In this document: positions 7,573-15,525 of the stretch, in pieces
Layout: each line of letters starts with the position of its first letter
Numbering within the stretch: the first letter of the stretch is position 1
NCBI GenBank assembly: GCA_900542235.1
Contig: UQNB01000046.1
Span: 1 to 15,580 of the forward strand
Length of the DNA stretch: 15,580 bases
Direction of reading: 5' to 3'
From: an uncultured Collinsella sp.
GTDB taxonomy: Bacteria > Actinomycetota > Coriobacteriia > Coriobacteriales > Coriobacteriaceae
The notes under the pieces: model-generated
What the model was told of the DNA's origin: nothing
Database searches by the model: none
What the model saw: only the letters and a program-made list of their open reading frames with translations
Translations under genes and position numbers: made by a program

Positions 7573-8640
7573 ATGGCGCTTCCCATGGTATATGGCGGTC
7601 CCGGCCGGTATGTTCAGGGGCCGGGCGAACTTTCGCGTCAGGGCAGGTATTTGTCATGGTTGGGCTGCGCTGCCTACGTATTGTTTGACCAGGGCACCGA
7701 GGATCGGCTGTGCAGGCAGATCGTCGATGGATTTCTGGATGAAGATCTAAGCGAGCCGTTCTTTAAAATTTACAACGGTCCCTGTACGGAAGATGCCGTT
7801 GTCGAAATGGCCAAGGAAGCCCGGGCTGAGTATTGCGACATGGTAGTCGGTATCGGTGGTGGCAAGATGCTCGATATCGCTAAGGCCGTTGCGTTTTATG
7901 CCGAGCTGCCGTTGTGCGTATGCCCCACGGCGGCTTCGATGGACGGTCCGTGCAGCGCGATTTCGGTGCTGTATCACGAGGATGGGTCGTTCGACCGCTA
8001 CCTGATGCTCGAGAAGAATCCGGACCTGGTCGTGGTCGATACCAACGTGGTCGCGGCGGCCCCACTGCGTATGACGGTCGCCGGTATGGGCGATGCGCTG
8101 ACAACGTATTTCGAGGCGCGTTCGTGCGCCGCGGCGCACGGCGCCAACGAGCACGGTGGCGCGTCGGGGCACTTGGCGCTGGTCGCGGCACGTGCCTGCT
8201 ACGACACGCTTATGGAATGCGGCGTCGCTGCCAAGCGCGATCTCAAAAAGGGGCGTACATCGCCGGCGGTTGAGCGCCTGATCGAGTGCAACATCCTGCT
8301 TTCGGGCGTTGGCTTTGAGAGCGGTGGCTTGGCGTTGGCGCATGCCATCGCCAACGGCCTGACGATTTTGCCCGAGTGCAAGGCTATGCACGGCGAGGCC
8401 GTAGCGTTTGGTCTGGTGGTCCAGCTGCGCCTGGAGCGTGCGCCCGAGCTTGAACAGGTGCTCGAGTTTTGCCAGCGCGTCGGTCTGCCGACGACGCTCA
8501 AGGAGCTGGGCCTTGGCGAGATTTCCGATGCCGACCTGATGAGTGTTGCGGATGCGGCCTTTAGAAACGAACGCAATATGGCCAACGAGCAGGCCAAGGT
8601 GACCAAACAAAAGCTCGTCGAGCTCATGCGCGAGGCATAG
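7573..8640 (+). CDS. Glycerol dehydrogenase-like enzyme, diverged paralogue of GldA
   Basis: This 355-residue cytoplasmic dehydrogenase has the GldA fold and clearly resembles the preceding gene: GIGGGKMLDIAK, SMDGPCSAISVLY, AGMGDALTTYFEA, SGVGFESGG and ALAHAIANG are shared with small changes. The metal ligands are kept (D174, H257, H273), as is the substrate Asp (D124), so it should be active. Differences lie in the substrate loop (SMDG in place of STDA) and in a shorter, less conserved N-terminal nucleotide domain, so the substrate may be another vicinal diol or hydroxyketone. The ATG 7573 follows GAAAGGG (7555-7561) with a long spacer of 11 bases, implying moderate translation. It probably arose by tandem duplication followed by divergence. 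Confidence 0.88.
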   Translation: MALPMVYGGPGRYVQGPGELSRQGRYLSWLGCAAYVLFDQGTEDRLCRQIVDGFLDEDLSEPFFKIYNGPCTEDAVVEMAKEARAEYCDMVVGIGGGKMLDIAKAVAFYAELPLCVCPTAASMDGPCSAISVLYHEDGSFDRYLMLEKNPDLVVVDTNVVAAAPLRMTVAGMGDALTTYFEARSCAAAHGANEHGGASGHLALVAARACYDTLMECGVAAKRDLKKGRTSPAVERLIECNILLSGVGFESGGLALAHAIANGLTILPECKAMHGEAVAFGLVVQLRLERAPELEQVLEFCQRVGLPTTLKELGLGEISDADLMSVADAAFRNERNMANEQAKVTKQKLVELMREA

Positions 8641-8671
8641 TTTGGCGCTTGATCTACCTTGTGCAATCGAG

Positions 8672-8699
8672 GCGGCGATAGACCGGGGCTATTTGCCGC
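8672..8699 (+). other. Imperfect hairpin downstream of the gldA paralogue
   Basis: GCGGC-G-ATAG (8672-8681) can pair with CTAT-TT-GCCGC (8689-8699) with one bulge around a 7-base loop. It lies about 30 bases after the stop codon and lacks a T tract. It might mark a transcript end, but the evidence is only the pairing. Confidence 0.3.
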
Positions 8700-8790
8700 A
8701 AAGATGCTCCGCGTGTAATTTGCCCGAGGCGTGGGCCGATAGCGTATCATTATCTCTTGCTTGTTTGCACTGCTCAGGGAGGGGCCGCGC

Positions 8791-10044
8791 ATGGCGCAGG
8801 AACACGATCTATTTGATGACATTATCGAGATCAGCAAGGGTTTCGACTTTCTTAAAAACCCGCTTGGCGGCGTGACCGATGCACTCGATCCGTCAGCGCC
8901 GCAGTGGAATCCTGCCGACTATAAGGAGCGTCCGCGCGGCAACACGATTCCGTGCCTGGCCTGCAAAAACGAGAAGAGCGGCTGCACCGCGTGCATGGAC
9001 GTGTGCCCGGTCAACGCCATCGAGGTCGAGGAAGACGCCATCGAGATCCTCGACTCCTGTCGCAAGTGCGGCCTGTGCGCCGCTGCTTGCCCGACGGAGG
9101 CGATCATCTCTCCGCGCCTTGCGCCCAAAAACGTTTACGACGACATTGTCTCTGCTGCTACGAGCCATGAGACCGCCTACGTCACCTGCACGCGCGCCCT
9201 CAAGCGCATGCCGCGCGAAAATGAAGTCGTCGTCGCCTGTGTGGGCGATATTACGGCCGAGACCTGGTTCTCGGTGCTGGCCGATTATCCCAACGTGAGC
9301 GTGTACCTGCCGCTGGGCGTGTGCGATAAGTGCCGTAACACCGGTGGCGAGGACATCCTGGGCGAGGCCATTGCTACCGCCGAGGAGTGGGCGGGCACGG
9401 GCATGGGTCTGGAGGTCGATCCCAAAAGCCTCAAGTGCCATAAGCGCCGCGAGTACGAGCGCAAGGAGTACATGGAAAAGATCGCCCGCACCACGGGCCT
9501 TACCGTGACAAAGCTCAATCCGGCAACGGCGGCACTGGCCTCGGTGACGCAGAAGCTCAAAGCCCATCGCCATCAGATTACCCAGTTGGAGCGTACGCTC
9601 AACACCATGTGCGGCACCACGACGACCAAGCGTCGCCGTTCGCTCACGCACGGGCGGCAGCTGGTGCTCTCGACGCTGCAAAACCACCCCGAGCTTGCCC
9701 AGAACATGCAGGTGAGCACGCCTGAGTGTGATTTTGACAAGTGCACGTCGTGTGGCGAGTGTGTCAATGTATGTCCCACGTTCGCCTGCGATTTGGTGGG
9801 AAGCGGCCGCTTTGCGTTGGAGTCCACGTATTGTTTGGGCTGCGGTGCCTGCGTCAAGGTGTGCCCCGAGCATGCGCTCAAGTTAGTTAAGCATGACGCG
9901 TCCAATCTGGTCGTCGTCGATCCCGAAGCCGAGGAAAAGGCCGCCCAGAAGGCGAAGGCTCACGAAGAAGCTGAGAAGGTCAAGGCCGAGGCAAAGGCCA
10001 AGCTTGACAAGATGCTCGACCAGGTGGAAAAGCTCGCGGACTAG
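8791..10044 (+). CDS. Iron-sulfur protein with four [4Fe-4S] motifs and a C-terminal coiled coil
   Basis: This 417-residue, probably cytoplasmic, electron-transfer protein starts at ATG 8791, chosen because AGGGAGGGG (8776-8784) lies just upstream. The frame is open to a TTG at 8761. The N-terminal part carries C55, C58, C65, C68, C72 followed by a canonical ferredoxin set C90-x2-C93-x2-C96-x3-C100-Pro. A central region of about 200 residues has no recognised fold but contains extra cysteines (VVACVGD, GVCDKCRN) and a Lys/Arg/Glu-rich helix. A second ferredoxin pair follows: C318, C321, C324, C328 and C348, C351, C354, C358. Residues 375-414 are an Ala/Lys/Glu coiled coil. The two dicluster units resemble electron-relay subunits of anaerobic oxidoreductases, but no catalytic partner is adjacent. 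The likely role is electron transfer or a partner-docked relay; the specific pathway is unknown. Confidence 0.85.
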   Translation: MAQEHDLFDDIIEISKGFDFLKNPLGGVTDALDPSAPQWNPADYKERPRGNTIPCLACKNEKSGCTACMDVCPVNAIEVEEDAIEILDSCRKCGLCAAACPTEAIISPRLAPKNVYDDIVSAATSHETAYVTCTRALKRMPRENEVVVACVGDITAETWFSVLADYPNVSVYLPLGVCDKCRNTGGEDILGEAIATAEEWAGTGMGLEVDPKSLKCHKRREYERKEYMEKIARTTGLTVTKLNPATAALASVTQKLKAHRHQITQLERTLNTMCGTTTTKRRRSLTHGRQLVLSTLQNHPELAQNMQVSTPECDFDKCTSCGECVNVCPTFACDLVGSGRFALESTYCLGCGACVKVCPEHALKLVKHDASNLVVVDPEAEEKAAQKAKAHEEAEKVKAEAKAKLDKMLDQVEKLAD

Positions 10045-10073
10045 TCAGCGACCCCTATCTCTGCTTCATTCGT

Positions 10074-10113
10074 GCCGCCGTGGCGTCTGGGTTCGCCCAG
10101 ATGCTGCGGTGGC
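10074..10113 (+). other. Long 18-bp RNA hairpin with TTCG loop
   Basis: Bases 10074-10091 pair with 10096-10113 without a bulge: 14 Watson-Crick pairs and four G-T pairs around a TTCG tetraloop. All four non-standard pairs would be G-U in plus-strand RNA but A-C in the other strand, which points to selection on the plus-strand transcript. It starts 29 bases after the iron-sulfur gene's stop and has no T tract. It may be a U-less terminator or a 3'-end stabilising structure. It ends two bases before the ychF -10 box. Confidence 0.6.
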
Positions 10114-10121
10114 GCTATACT
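10092..10121 (+). promoter_or_regulatory. ychF: Candidate ychF promoter
   Basis: TATACT (10116-10121) is a good -10 hexamer. A weak -35 (TTCGCC, 10092-10097) lies 18 bases upstream, inside the hairpin loop. This gives a leader of about 30 bases to the GTG start. Confidence 0.4.
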
Positions 10122-10158
10122 TATGCAGTTTGAAATGCTTGTACCAAAAGGAGCTGTC

Positions 10159-11235
<1,077 letters not shown>

Positions 11236-11246
11236 GGACGACGCGC

Positions 11247-11630
11247 ATGTTTAAATATGGCAAAAAAGCTGGCTACATGGGCATCGCGCTGCTGGTGCTC
11301 GCGGTGCTTCCGCTGGTGGTCGCAGCGTTTGTTATCCCCAACATTGGTTCCGAGGTAGCAACGAAGTTTAACGCAGCCGGCGAGGTGACGCGCTGGGGCA
11401 AGAGCTACGAGCTGCTGGCACTGCCGGTGCTCAACCTGCTGCTGAGCGTGGCGACGTACTTTACGGCGGGACGCCAGGCCAAGAACAATGAGGACTCCGC
11501 CGCCATGGCGCGCATCGTGTGCGAGCGCTATCTGCGCAACGGTTGCATCACGGGTGTGTTCCTCAACGTTATCAACGTTTACTTTATGTACTCGGCGATT
11601 ACCGGAACGGGCTTTGGCTTTGGTTTCTAG
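11247..11630 (+). CDS. DUF1648 / SdpI-like small membrane protein
   Basis: This 127-residue integral membrane protein has three predicted helices at about 9-30, 54-73 and 99-119. Between the first two lies FNAAGEVTRWG (41-51), matching the DUF1648 signature (HFNxxGxxxxxG) found at the N-terminus of SdpI-type immunity/signalling proteins. A full SdpI has six helices, so this is a half-size form. Its ATG is 11 bases after the ychF stop, and the ribosome site (AAGGA) overlaps that stop, indicating co-transcription. Its function is unknown; an immunity or cell-envelope sensing role is only inferred from the domain. Confidence 0.8.
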   Translation: MFKYGKKAGYMGIALLVLAVLPLVVAAFVIPNIGSEVATKFNAAGEVTRWGKSYELLALPVLNLLLSVATYFTAGRQAKNNEDSAAMARIVCERYLRNGCITGVFLNVINVYFMYSAITGTGFGFGF

Positions 11631-11639
11631 CCTGTCCTT

Positions 11640-12029
11640 TTAGGCAACGAGCCTGCACGCATATTCAATGGCTGCTGCGAGGCCGCCGCTCGATCGTGGC
11701 TTAAAGACCATATCGGCGGCGGCCTCGTTTTCGTATCCGGCGCCGCGAAGGGTGAGCGCGGTACCGGCTTCCAAGAGAAGTGGCAGCCCACGCTGGCTGG
11801 TTGCTATTACTACGGCCTGGTCAAGGGTGCAGCCGAACGCCTGACATTGAGCGGCGAGCTCGCCTTGCGCTGGGTCGGGGAGTAGTGCGGTCGCAACACG
11901 GCTCGATAACAACGCAAAGGCCGTTCGTTCGTCTGGGGAAAGGCATTCAGCCTCAACGACGACGAGCTTGGGCTGCACACCGTCTGCGCAACGTGATTTC
12001 TGACGCATGCAAATCGAGCAAGCCGACAT
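11640..12029 (-). CDS. Small HAD-like protein with degenerate active site
   Basis: This is a 129-residue protein of unknown function. I chose the ATG at 12029 because AGGAG (12036-12040) lies six bases upstream; the frame opens eight codons earlier. The N-terminus has C4, C7 and C14 (CSICMRQKSRC), possibly a metal site. From about residue 45 it follows the second half of a Cof/KdsC-type HAD phosphatase: an Asp-rich helix region, then VVIATSQRGLPLLLEAG (73-89), then AAADMVFKPRSSGGLAAAIEY. In active HAD enzymes the matching segment is GDxxxDxxML; here the acidic residues are replaced by Thr and Gly, and no DxD motif I is visible. It is therefore probably a non-catalytic HAD-derived protein. It is convergent with the DUF1648 gene (9-base gap) and divergent from an XRE regulator that shares its operator. 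Confidence 0.65.
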   Translation of the reverse strand: MSACSICMRQKSRCADGVQPKLVVVEAECLSPDERTAFALLSSRVATALLPDPAQGELAAQCQAFGCTLDQAVVIATSQRGLPLLLEAGTALTLRGAGYENEAAADMVFKPRSSGGLAAAIEYACRLVA

Positions 12030-12052
12030 AGAAAACTCCTGTGTATTCGGCA

Positions 12053-12076
12053 AAACGTAAACTATAGTTTACGTTT
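12053..12076. promoter_or_regulatory. Perfect 24-bp palindromic operator with back-to-back -10 boxes
   Basis: Each half reads AAACGTAAACTA and the two halves are exact reverse complements. It sits in the 76-base gap between the HAD-like gene (minus) and the XRE gene (plus). The centre reads TATAGT on both strands, usable as a -10 box in either direction, so one bound dimer or dimer pair would block both promoters. The likely ligand is the adjacent XRE protein, acting as an autorepressor; that is inference from position. Confidence 0.75.
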
Positions 12077-12105
12077 ATGTTCGGCTCCATTTCAAACTCG
12101 GCTGC

Positions 12106-12324
12106 ATGGACGAACGTGCGAAACAGATTCTTGGCAAGCGAGTCGAGCAGACGCGCAGGGACCTTGGTATCTCCAAGGTCGATTTTTGTGTGGCAGCAGG
12201 AATCAGCCGCCCCTATCTCGACAGAATCGAAGATGGAACGGCAAATTTCACGCTCAAGGTTCTATTTAAGATCGCGCCTGCACTCGGCATGACGGTGTCA
12301 GAGCTTCTCGAGGGTATCGAATAG
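12106..12324 (+). CDS. Small XRE-family transcriptional regulator
   Basis: This 72-residue DNA-binding protein is essentially a single lambda-Cro/XRE helix-turn-helix domain. The HTH spans about residues 22-58: LGISKVDFCVAAGISRPYLD supplies helices 2 and 3, then RIEDGTANFTLKVLFKIAPALG. The ending VSELLEG is typical for the family. ATG 12106 is the only start in the frame after the palindrome, and no clear ribosome site precedes it, so translation may be weak. In size it resembles phage Cro-like or restriction-modification controller proteins, but no methylase or phage gene is nearby. It probably represses itself and the divergent HAD-like gene through the palindrome 30 bases upstream. Confidence 0.88.
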   Translation: MDERAKQILGKRVEQTRRDLGISKVDFCVAAGISRPYLDRIEDGTANFTLKVLFKIAPALGMTVSELLEGIE

Positions 12325-12359
12325 GGCGTTCCACCGCTGTATTTGACGCTCTTTGGGCG

Positions 12360-12603
12360 GGTCCCCCTGGTTGCGATGTGCAAAATCGCGAGTATTCAGC
12401 ACCTGTTCAGCCGTGGATGGTAGCTTGAGCGGCTTGCTTTGCCTTTTTGGCAGTAGATAATCCACATGCTAAATAAAAATGAGGAATAAATATTTACTAG
12501 ACGGAATCTTCGTCCTAAAAGTTCGTCTAACAATCGGCCGATTCTATGCCTCCGGCGGAGAAATTGCAGAATACTCTGATTTTTGCACGGCCCGAGGGGG
12601 ACC
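12360..12603. repeat. Gene-free element bounded by two inverted copies of a ~40-bp motif
   Basis: The stretch from 12325 to 12645 holds no gene. Within it, a left copy (12360-12400, plus) and a right copy (12566-12603, minus) share GGTCCCCCT, then after 8-9 bases GTGCAAAA, TC, GAGTATTC and GCA, with small indels. The interior is markedly AT-rich around 12465-12500 and contains an AATCGGCCGATT palindrome (12532-12543). The arrangement resembles a MITE-like element with imperfect terminal inverted repeats, or two copies of a dispersed intergenic repeat facing each other. There is no transposase and no obvious target duplication. Confidence 0.55.
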
Positions 12604-12645
12604 ACCTGTCGTTTAAGGCTGCGATAAGTGGGGCTGCCTTAGGGA

Positions 12646-13659
12646 TTACGCCATCGGGATACGGTCGTGGTTGACTTGGCTGTAGAACAGGCGCTGAATT
12701 TCTGACGCATCACGTGACTGGCCGAGCGCCCACATGGTTTTGGCCACGAGCGTCTCGGTGGTCATGTCGTCGCCGCGCAGAATGCCCGGATGATCGGCGT
12801 AAGCACGGCCGACCTCATAAACGCCCAGATCGAGGCCCTCCTCGGGGACCTGCGTGGTCATAACGACAGTACGGCCCGAATCGACCCAGCGGAAAATCGC
12901 CTCTTGGAATGACTCGCCCGACTCACCAAACTCGGGGATACCGCCAATGCCAAAGGTCTCAAGGATTACAGCATCGTAGCTGTCGGCAAGGGCGTCGAGG
13001 ATGCCCGGGTTTACGCCGGGTGTAAGCTTGAGTACAAATACGCGCGGGTCGATGCTGTCGTAGAAACGCACCGGGTTTTCGCCCTGATGCGTGCCGTGAA
13101 GCCCGTTGCGCACGATGCGGTCGTTGCGGATATAGGCGATGGGCGGATAGTTGACGCTAATGAACGCGTTAAAGCTCATGGTGCGCTGTTTGCGGGCGCG
13201 CGTGCCGGCAATGGCTACGCCGCCAAACACGATCGAAACGTCGTGCGAGTGCTCGTCGAGCGCATAGAGCAGGCTCTGGTACAGGTTGAGCTTGGCGTCG
13301 GTAAAGGGGTTGCCCATGGGCTTTTGCGAGCCGGTGAGTACGATGGGCTTGCGACTGTCCTGAATCAGATAGGAAAGCGCTGCTGCGGTGTAGCTCATGG
13401 TGTCGGTGCCGTGCAGGACCACAAAGCCGTCATGATCGGCATAGCCTTCGACGATGACATCGCGGATGCGCATCCAGTCGCTCGGGCGCATATTGGTGCT
13501 GTCGATGTTCATGGGCTGCACGACATCGAGCTCGCAGAGCCCCGAGATCTCGGGGACGCTTTGGGCGAGCTCCTCACCGGTCAGGGCGGGGGAGAGGCCG
13601 TTGCCGTCCTCGGTCGATGCGATGGTGCCGCCCGTGGCGATGAGAAGGATGCGCTTCAT
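12646..13659 (-). CDS. ansA: Type I (cytoplasmic) L-asparaginase
   Basis: This 337-residue enzyme hydrolyses L-asparagine to aspartate and ammonia. I chose the ATG at 13659, giving the family start MKRILLIATGGTIAS and preceded by TAGGAA about eight bases upstream; the frame is open 24 codons further without support. The first catalytic Thr, T12, is in TGGTIAS. The second motif HGTDTM supplies T86 and D87, TGSQKP is at 109-114, and K157 (GTRARKQRT) is the expected lysine of the catalytic triad. There is no signal peptide, and the length matches the cytosolic low-affinity form rather than the periplasmic type II. It stands alone and diverges from guaA, another enzyme of amide nitrogen metabolism, with 267 bases between the two starts. 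Confidence 0.94.
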   Translation of the reverse strand: MKRILLIATGGTIASTEDGNGLSPALTGEELAQSVPEISGLCELDVVQPMNIDSTNMRPSDWMRIRDVIVEGYADHDGFVVLHGTDTMSYTAAALSYLIQDSRKPIVLTGSQKPMGNPFTDAKLNLYQSLLYALDEHSHDVSIVFGGVAIAGTRARKQRTMSFNAFISVNYPPIAYIRNDRIVRNGLHGTHQGENPVRFYDSIDPRVFVLKLTPGVNPGILDALADSYDAVILETFGIGGIPEFGESGESFQEAIFRWVDSGRTVVMTTQVPEEGLDLGVYEVGRAYADHPGILRGDDMTTETLVAKTMWALGQSRDASEIQRLFYSQVNHDRIPMA

Positions 13660-13740
13660 GCTGGTATTCCTATCGTATTTGCCGCCGCAGAGGCGGAGTC
13701 GTTCGGCAGTATTGTGGCACAGGGCGTCCAATGTTCAAAC

Positions 13741-13768
13741 GTATTACATCATCTGTAACGTTTGGCAA
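13741..13768 (-). promoter_or_regulatory. ansA: Candidate ansA promoter containing an inverted repeat operator
   Basis: Reading the minus strand, TTGCCA (13768-13763) and TAATAC (13746-13741) form a -35/-10 pair with a 16-base spacer. The repeat TTACA-n5-TGTAA (13744-13758) lies in the spacer and overlaps the -10, a position expected for a repressor site. A second, weaker pair (TTGAAC 13738-13733 and CAATAC further downstream, 18-base spacer) is also possible. Confidence 0.45.
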
Positions 13769-13851
13769 TACTTCAATCGGTGTCAAATAGGGCCCAGGTC
13801 GTGCGTTTGCCGTGCGCTGATGGCTGCGAGGGACGAGAAACCCCATATAAC

Positions 13852-13860
13852 GTGTACACT
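13852..13860 (+). promoter_or_regulatory. guaA: Candidate guaA -10 box inside a GTGTACAC palindrome
   Basis: TACACT (13855-13860) overlaps the palindrome GTGTACAC (13852-13859), about 65 bases before the guaA start. No good -35 is visible. The rest of the leader shows no purine riboswitch core. Confidence 0.3.
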
Positions 13861-13926
13861 ATGAAAGTTATTTTCGTTCATTCACGCGGGTGGGCACCGG
13901 CTCCCCGCCAACAAGAGGGGGAAACC

Positions 13927-15525
13927 ATGGATCAAAAGGCTTCCGCAAAGGTCCTCGTACTCGACTTTGGTGCGCAGTACGGTCAGCTCATTGCCCGTCG
14001 CGTCCGCGACCTCAACGTGTATTCCGAGATTGTCCCCTGCGACATCTCGGCCGACGAGATTCGCGAGATGAACGCCTCTGCGCTCATCCTTTCGGGCGGT
14101 CCGGCTTCCGTGTATGCCGAGGACGCTCCCACCATCGATCCCGCCATCTTTGACCTTGGCCTTCCCGTCCTTGGCTTTTGCTACGGCCATCAGATCACGG
14201 CCGTGACGCTCGGCGGCAAGGTCGGCCACTCCGAGGTGGGCGAGTACGGCCGCGCCACCATTACGCGCACGGCTGGCGCCAAGCTCTTTAACTCCACGCC
14301 TATGGAGCAGACCGTGTGGATGAGCCACCGCGACGCCGTGTCCGAGGTGCCCGAGGGCTTTACCGTTACCGCCAGCACCGACGTGTGCCCGGTCGCCGCG
14401 ATGGAGTGCGTCGAGCGCAGGATTTTCACCACGCAGTTCCATCCCGAGGTCAAGCACTCCGAGTATGGCCAGCAGCTGCTGAGCAACTTCCTGTTTGAGA
14501 TCTGCGGCCTGGAGCCCAATTGGAGCATGGATAACCTGGCCGAGACCATGACGGCAGACTTCCGCGAGAAGGTCGGCGACGACCGCGTGATCCTGGCCCT
14601 GTCCGGCGGCGTCGACTCCTCTGTCGTGGCCGCTCTGGGCGCTCGCGCCGTAGGCAAGCAGATGACCTGTGTGTTCATCAACCACGGCCTGCTGCGTAAG
14701 GGCGAGCCCGAGCAGGTGGAGGAGGTTTTCACCAAGCAGTTCGATGTCGACTTTATCCACGTCCACGCCGAGGACCGTTATGCCGAGCTTCTGGCCGGCG
14801 TGACCGAGCCCGAGGAGAAGCGCCGCATCATCGGCACGCAGTTCTGGAAAGAGTTCTTCGCGGTCGCCCAGCAGCTCGAGTGCGACGGCAAGCCGGTCAA
14901 GTACCTGGCTCAGGGCACCATCTACCCCGACATCATCGAGTCCGGCGCGCGCAAGACGGGCGGCAAGACGGCCACCATCAAGAGCCACCACAACCTGATC
15001 CCGTTCCCCGAGGGCGTGCACTTCGACCTCATCGAGCCGCTCGACCACTTCTTTAAGGACGAGGTCCGTGCGCTTGGTCTGGCGCTGGGCCTGCCGGGTA
15101 ACATCGTGTTCCGCCAGCCTTTCCCGGGCCCGGGTCTGGCCATCCGCATCATCGGCGCGGTCGACAAGGAGAAGCTCGAGATCCTCAAGAACGCCGACGC
15201 TATCGTGCGCGAGGAGCTCGACGCCTACAACCAGCGCCTGTTTGAGCAGACCGGAGAGCGCAACTCCGAGCACAGCTGCTGGCAGTATTTCGCCGTCCTG
15301 CCCGACATTAAGTCCGTCGGCGTTATGGGCGACGAGCGCACCTACCAGCGCCCGATCATCCTTCGCGCCGTCGAGTCCAGCGACGCCATGACCGCCGACT
15401 GGGCCAAGCTGCCCTACGACGTCCTGGCCCGCATCTCCGGCCGCATCGTGGCCGAGGTCCCCGGCGCCAACCGCGTGTGCTACGACATCACGTCCAAGCC
15501 GCCCGCGACCATTGAGTGGGAATAG
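13927..15525 (+). CDS. guaA: GMP synthase (glutamine-hydrolysing)
   Basis: This 532-residue cytoplasmic enzyme converts XMP to GMP using ATP and glutamine, the last step of guanine nucleotide synthesis. ATG 13927 follows GAGGGGG (13915-13921) with a 5-base spacer; the frame is open to 13762 but only this start gives the normal N-terminus. The class I amidotransferase domain (about 8-200) has nucleophile C85 in GFCYGHQ and the H172/E174 pair in FHPEV. The ATP pyrophosphatase domain has the PP-loop SGGVDSS at 226-232. The C-terminal dimerisation domain includes QPFPGPGLAIR from 397, ending in the family-typical PPATIEWE. All domains are complete. Only 55 bases follow in the window, AT-rich and without a clear terminator. 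Confidence 0.98.
   Translation: MDQKASAKVLVLDFGAQYGQLIARRVRDLNVYSEIVPCDISADEIREMNASALILSGGPASVYAEDAPTIDPAIFDLGLPVLGFCYGHQITAVTLGGKVGHSEVGEYGRATITRTAGAKLFNSTPMEQTVWMSHRDAVSEVPEGFTVTASTDVCPVAAMECVERRIFTTQFHPEVKHSEYGQQLLSNFLFEICGLEPNWSMDNLAETMTADFREKVGDDRVILALSGGVDSSVVAALGARAVGKQMTCVFINHGLLRKGEPEQVEEVFTKQFDVDFIHVHAEDRYAELLAGVTEPEEKRRIIGTQFWKEFFAVAQQLECDGKPVKYLAQGTIYPDIIESGARKTGGKTATIKSHHNLIPFPEGVHFDLIEPLDHFFKDEVRALGLALGLPGNIVFRQPFPGPGLAIRIIGAVDKEKLEILKNADAIVREELDAYNQRLFEQTGERNSEHSCWQYFAVLPDIKSVGVMGDERTYQRPIILRAVESSDAMTADWAKLPYDVLARISGRIVAEVPGANRVCYDITSKPPATIEWE

Noticed and set aside
12077..12292. 71-codon frame starting just after the palindrome
   Set aside because: It overlaps the XRE gene in another frame. 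The XRE frame has a clear helix-turn-helix while this one is Ser/Arg-rich without a motif.
13800..13926. Possible purine riboswitch upstream of guaA
   Set aside because: I could not find the conserved junction elements or three-way pairing; only a TATA-like string and a short palindrome are present.
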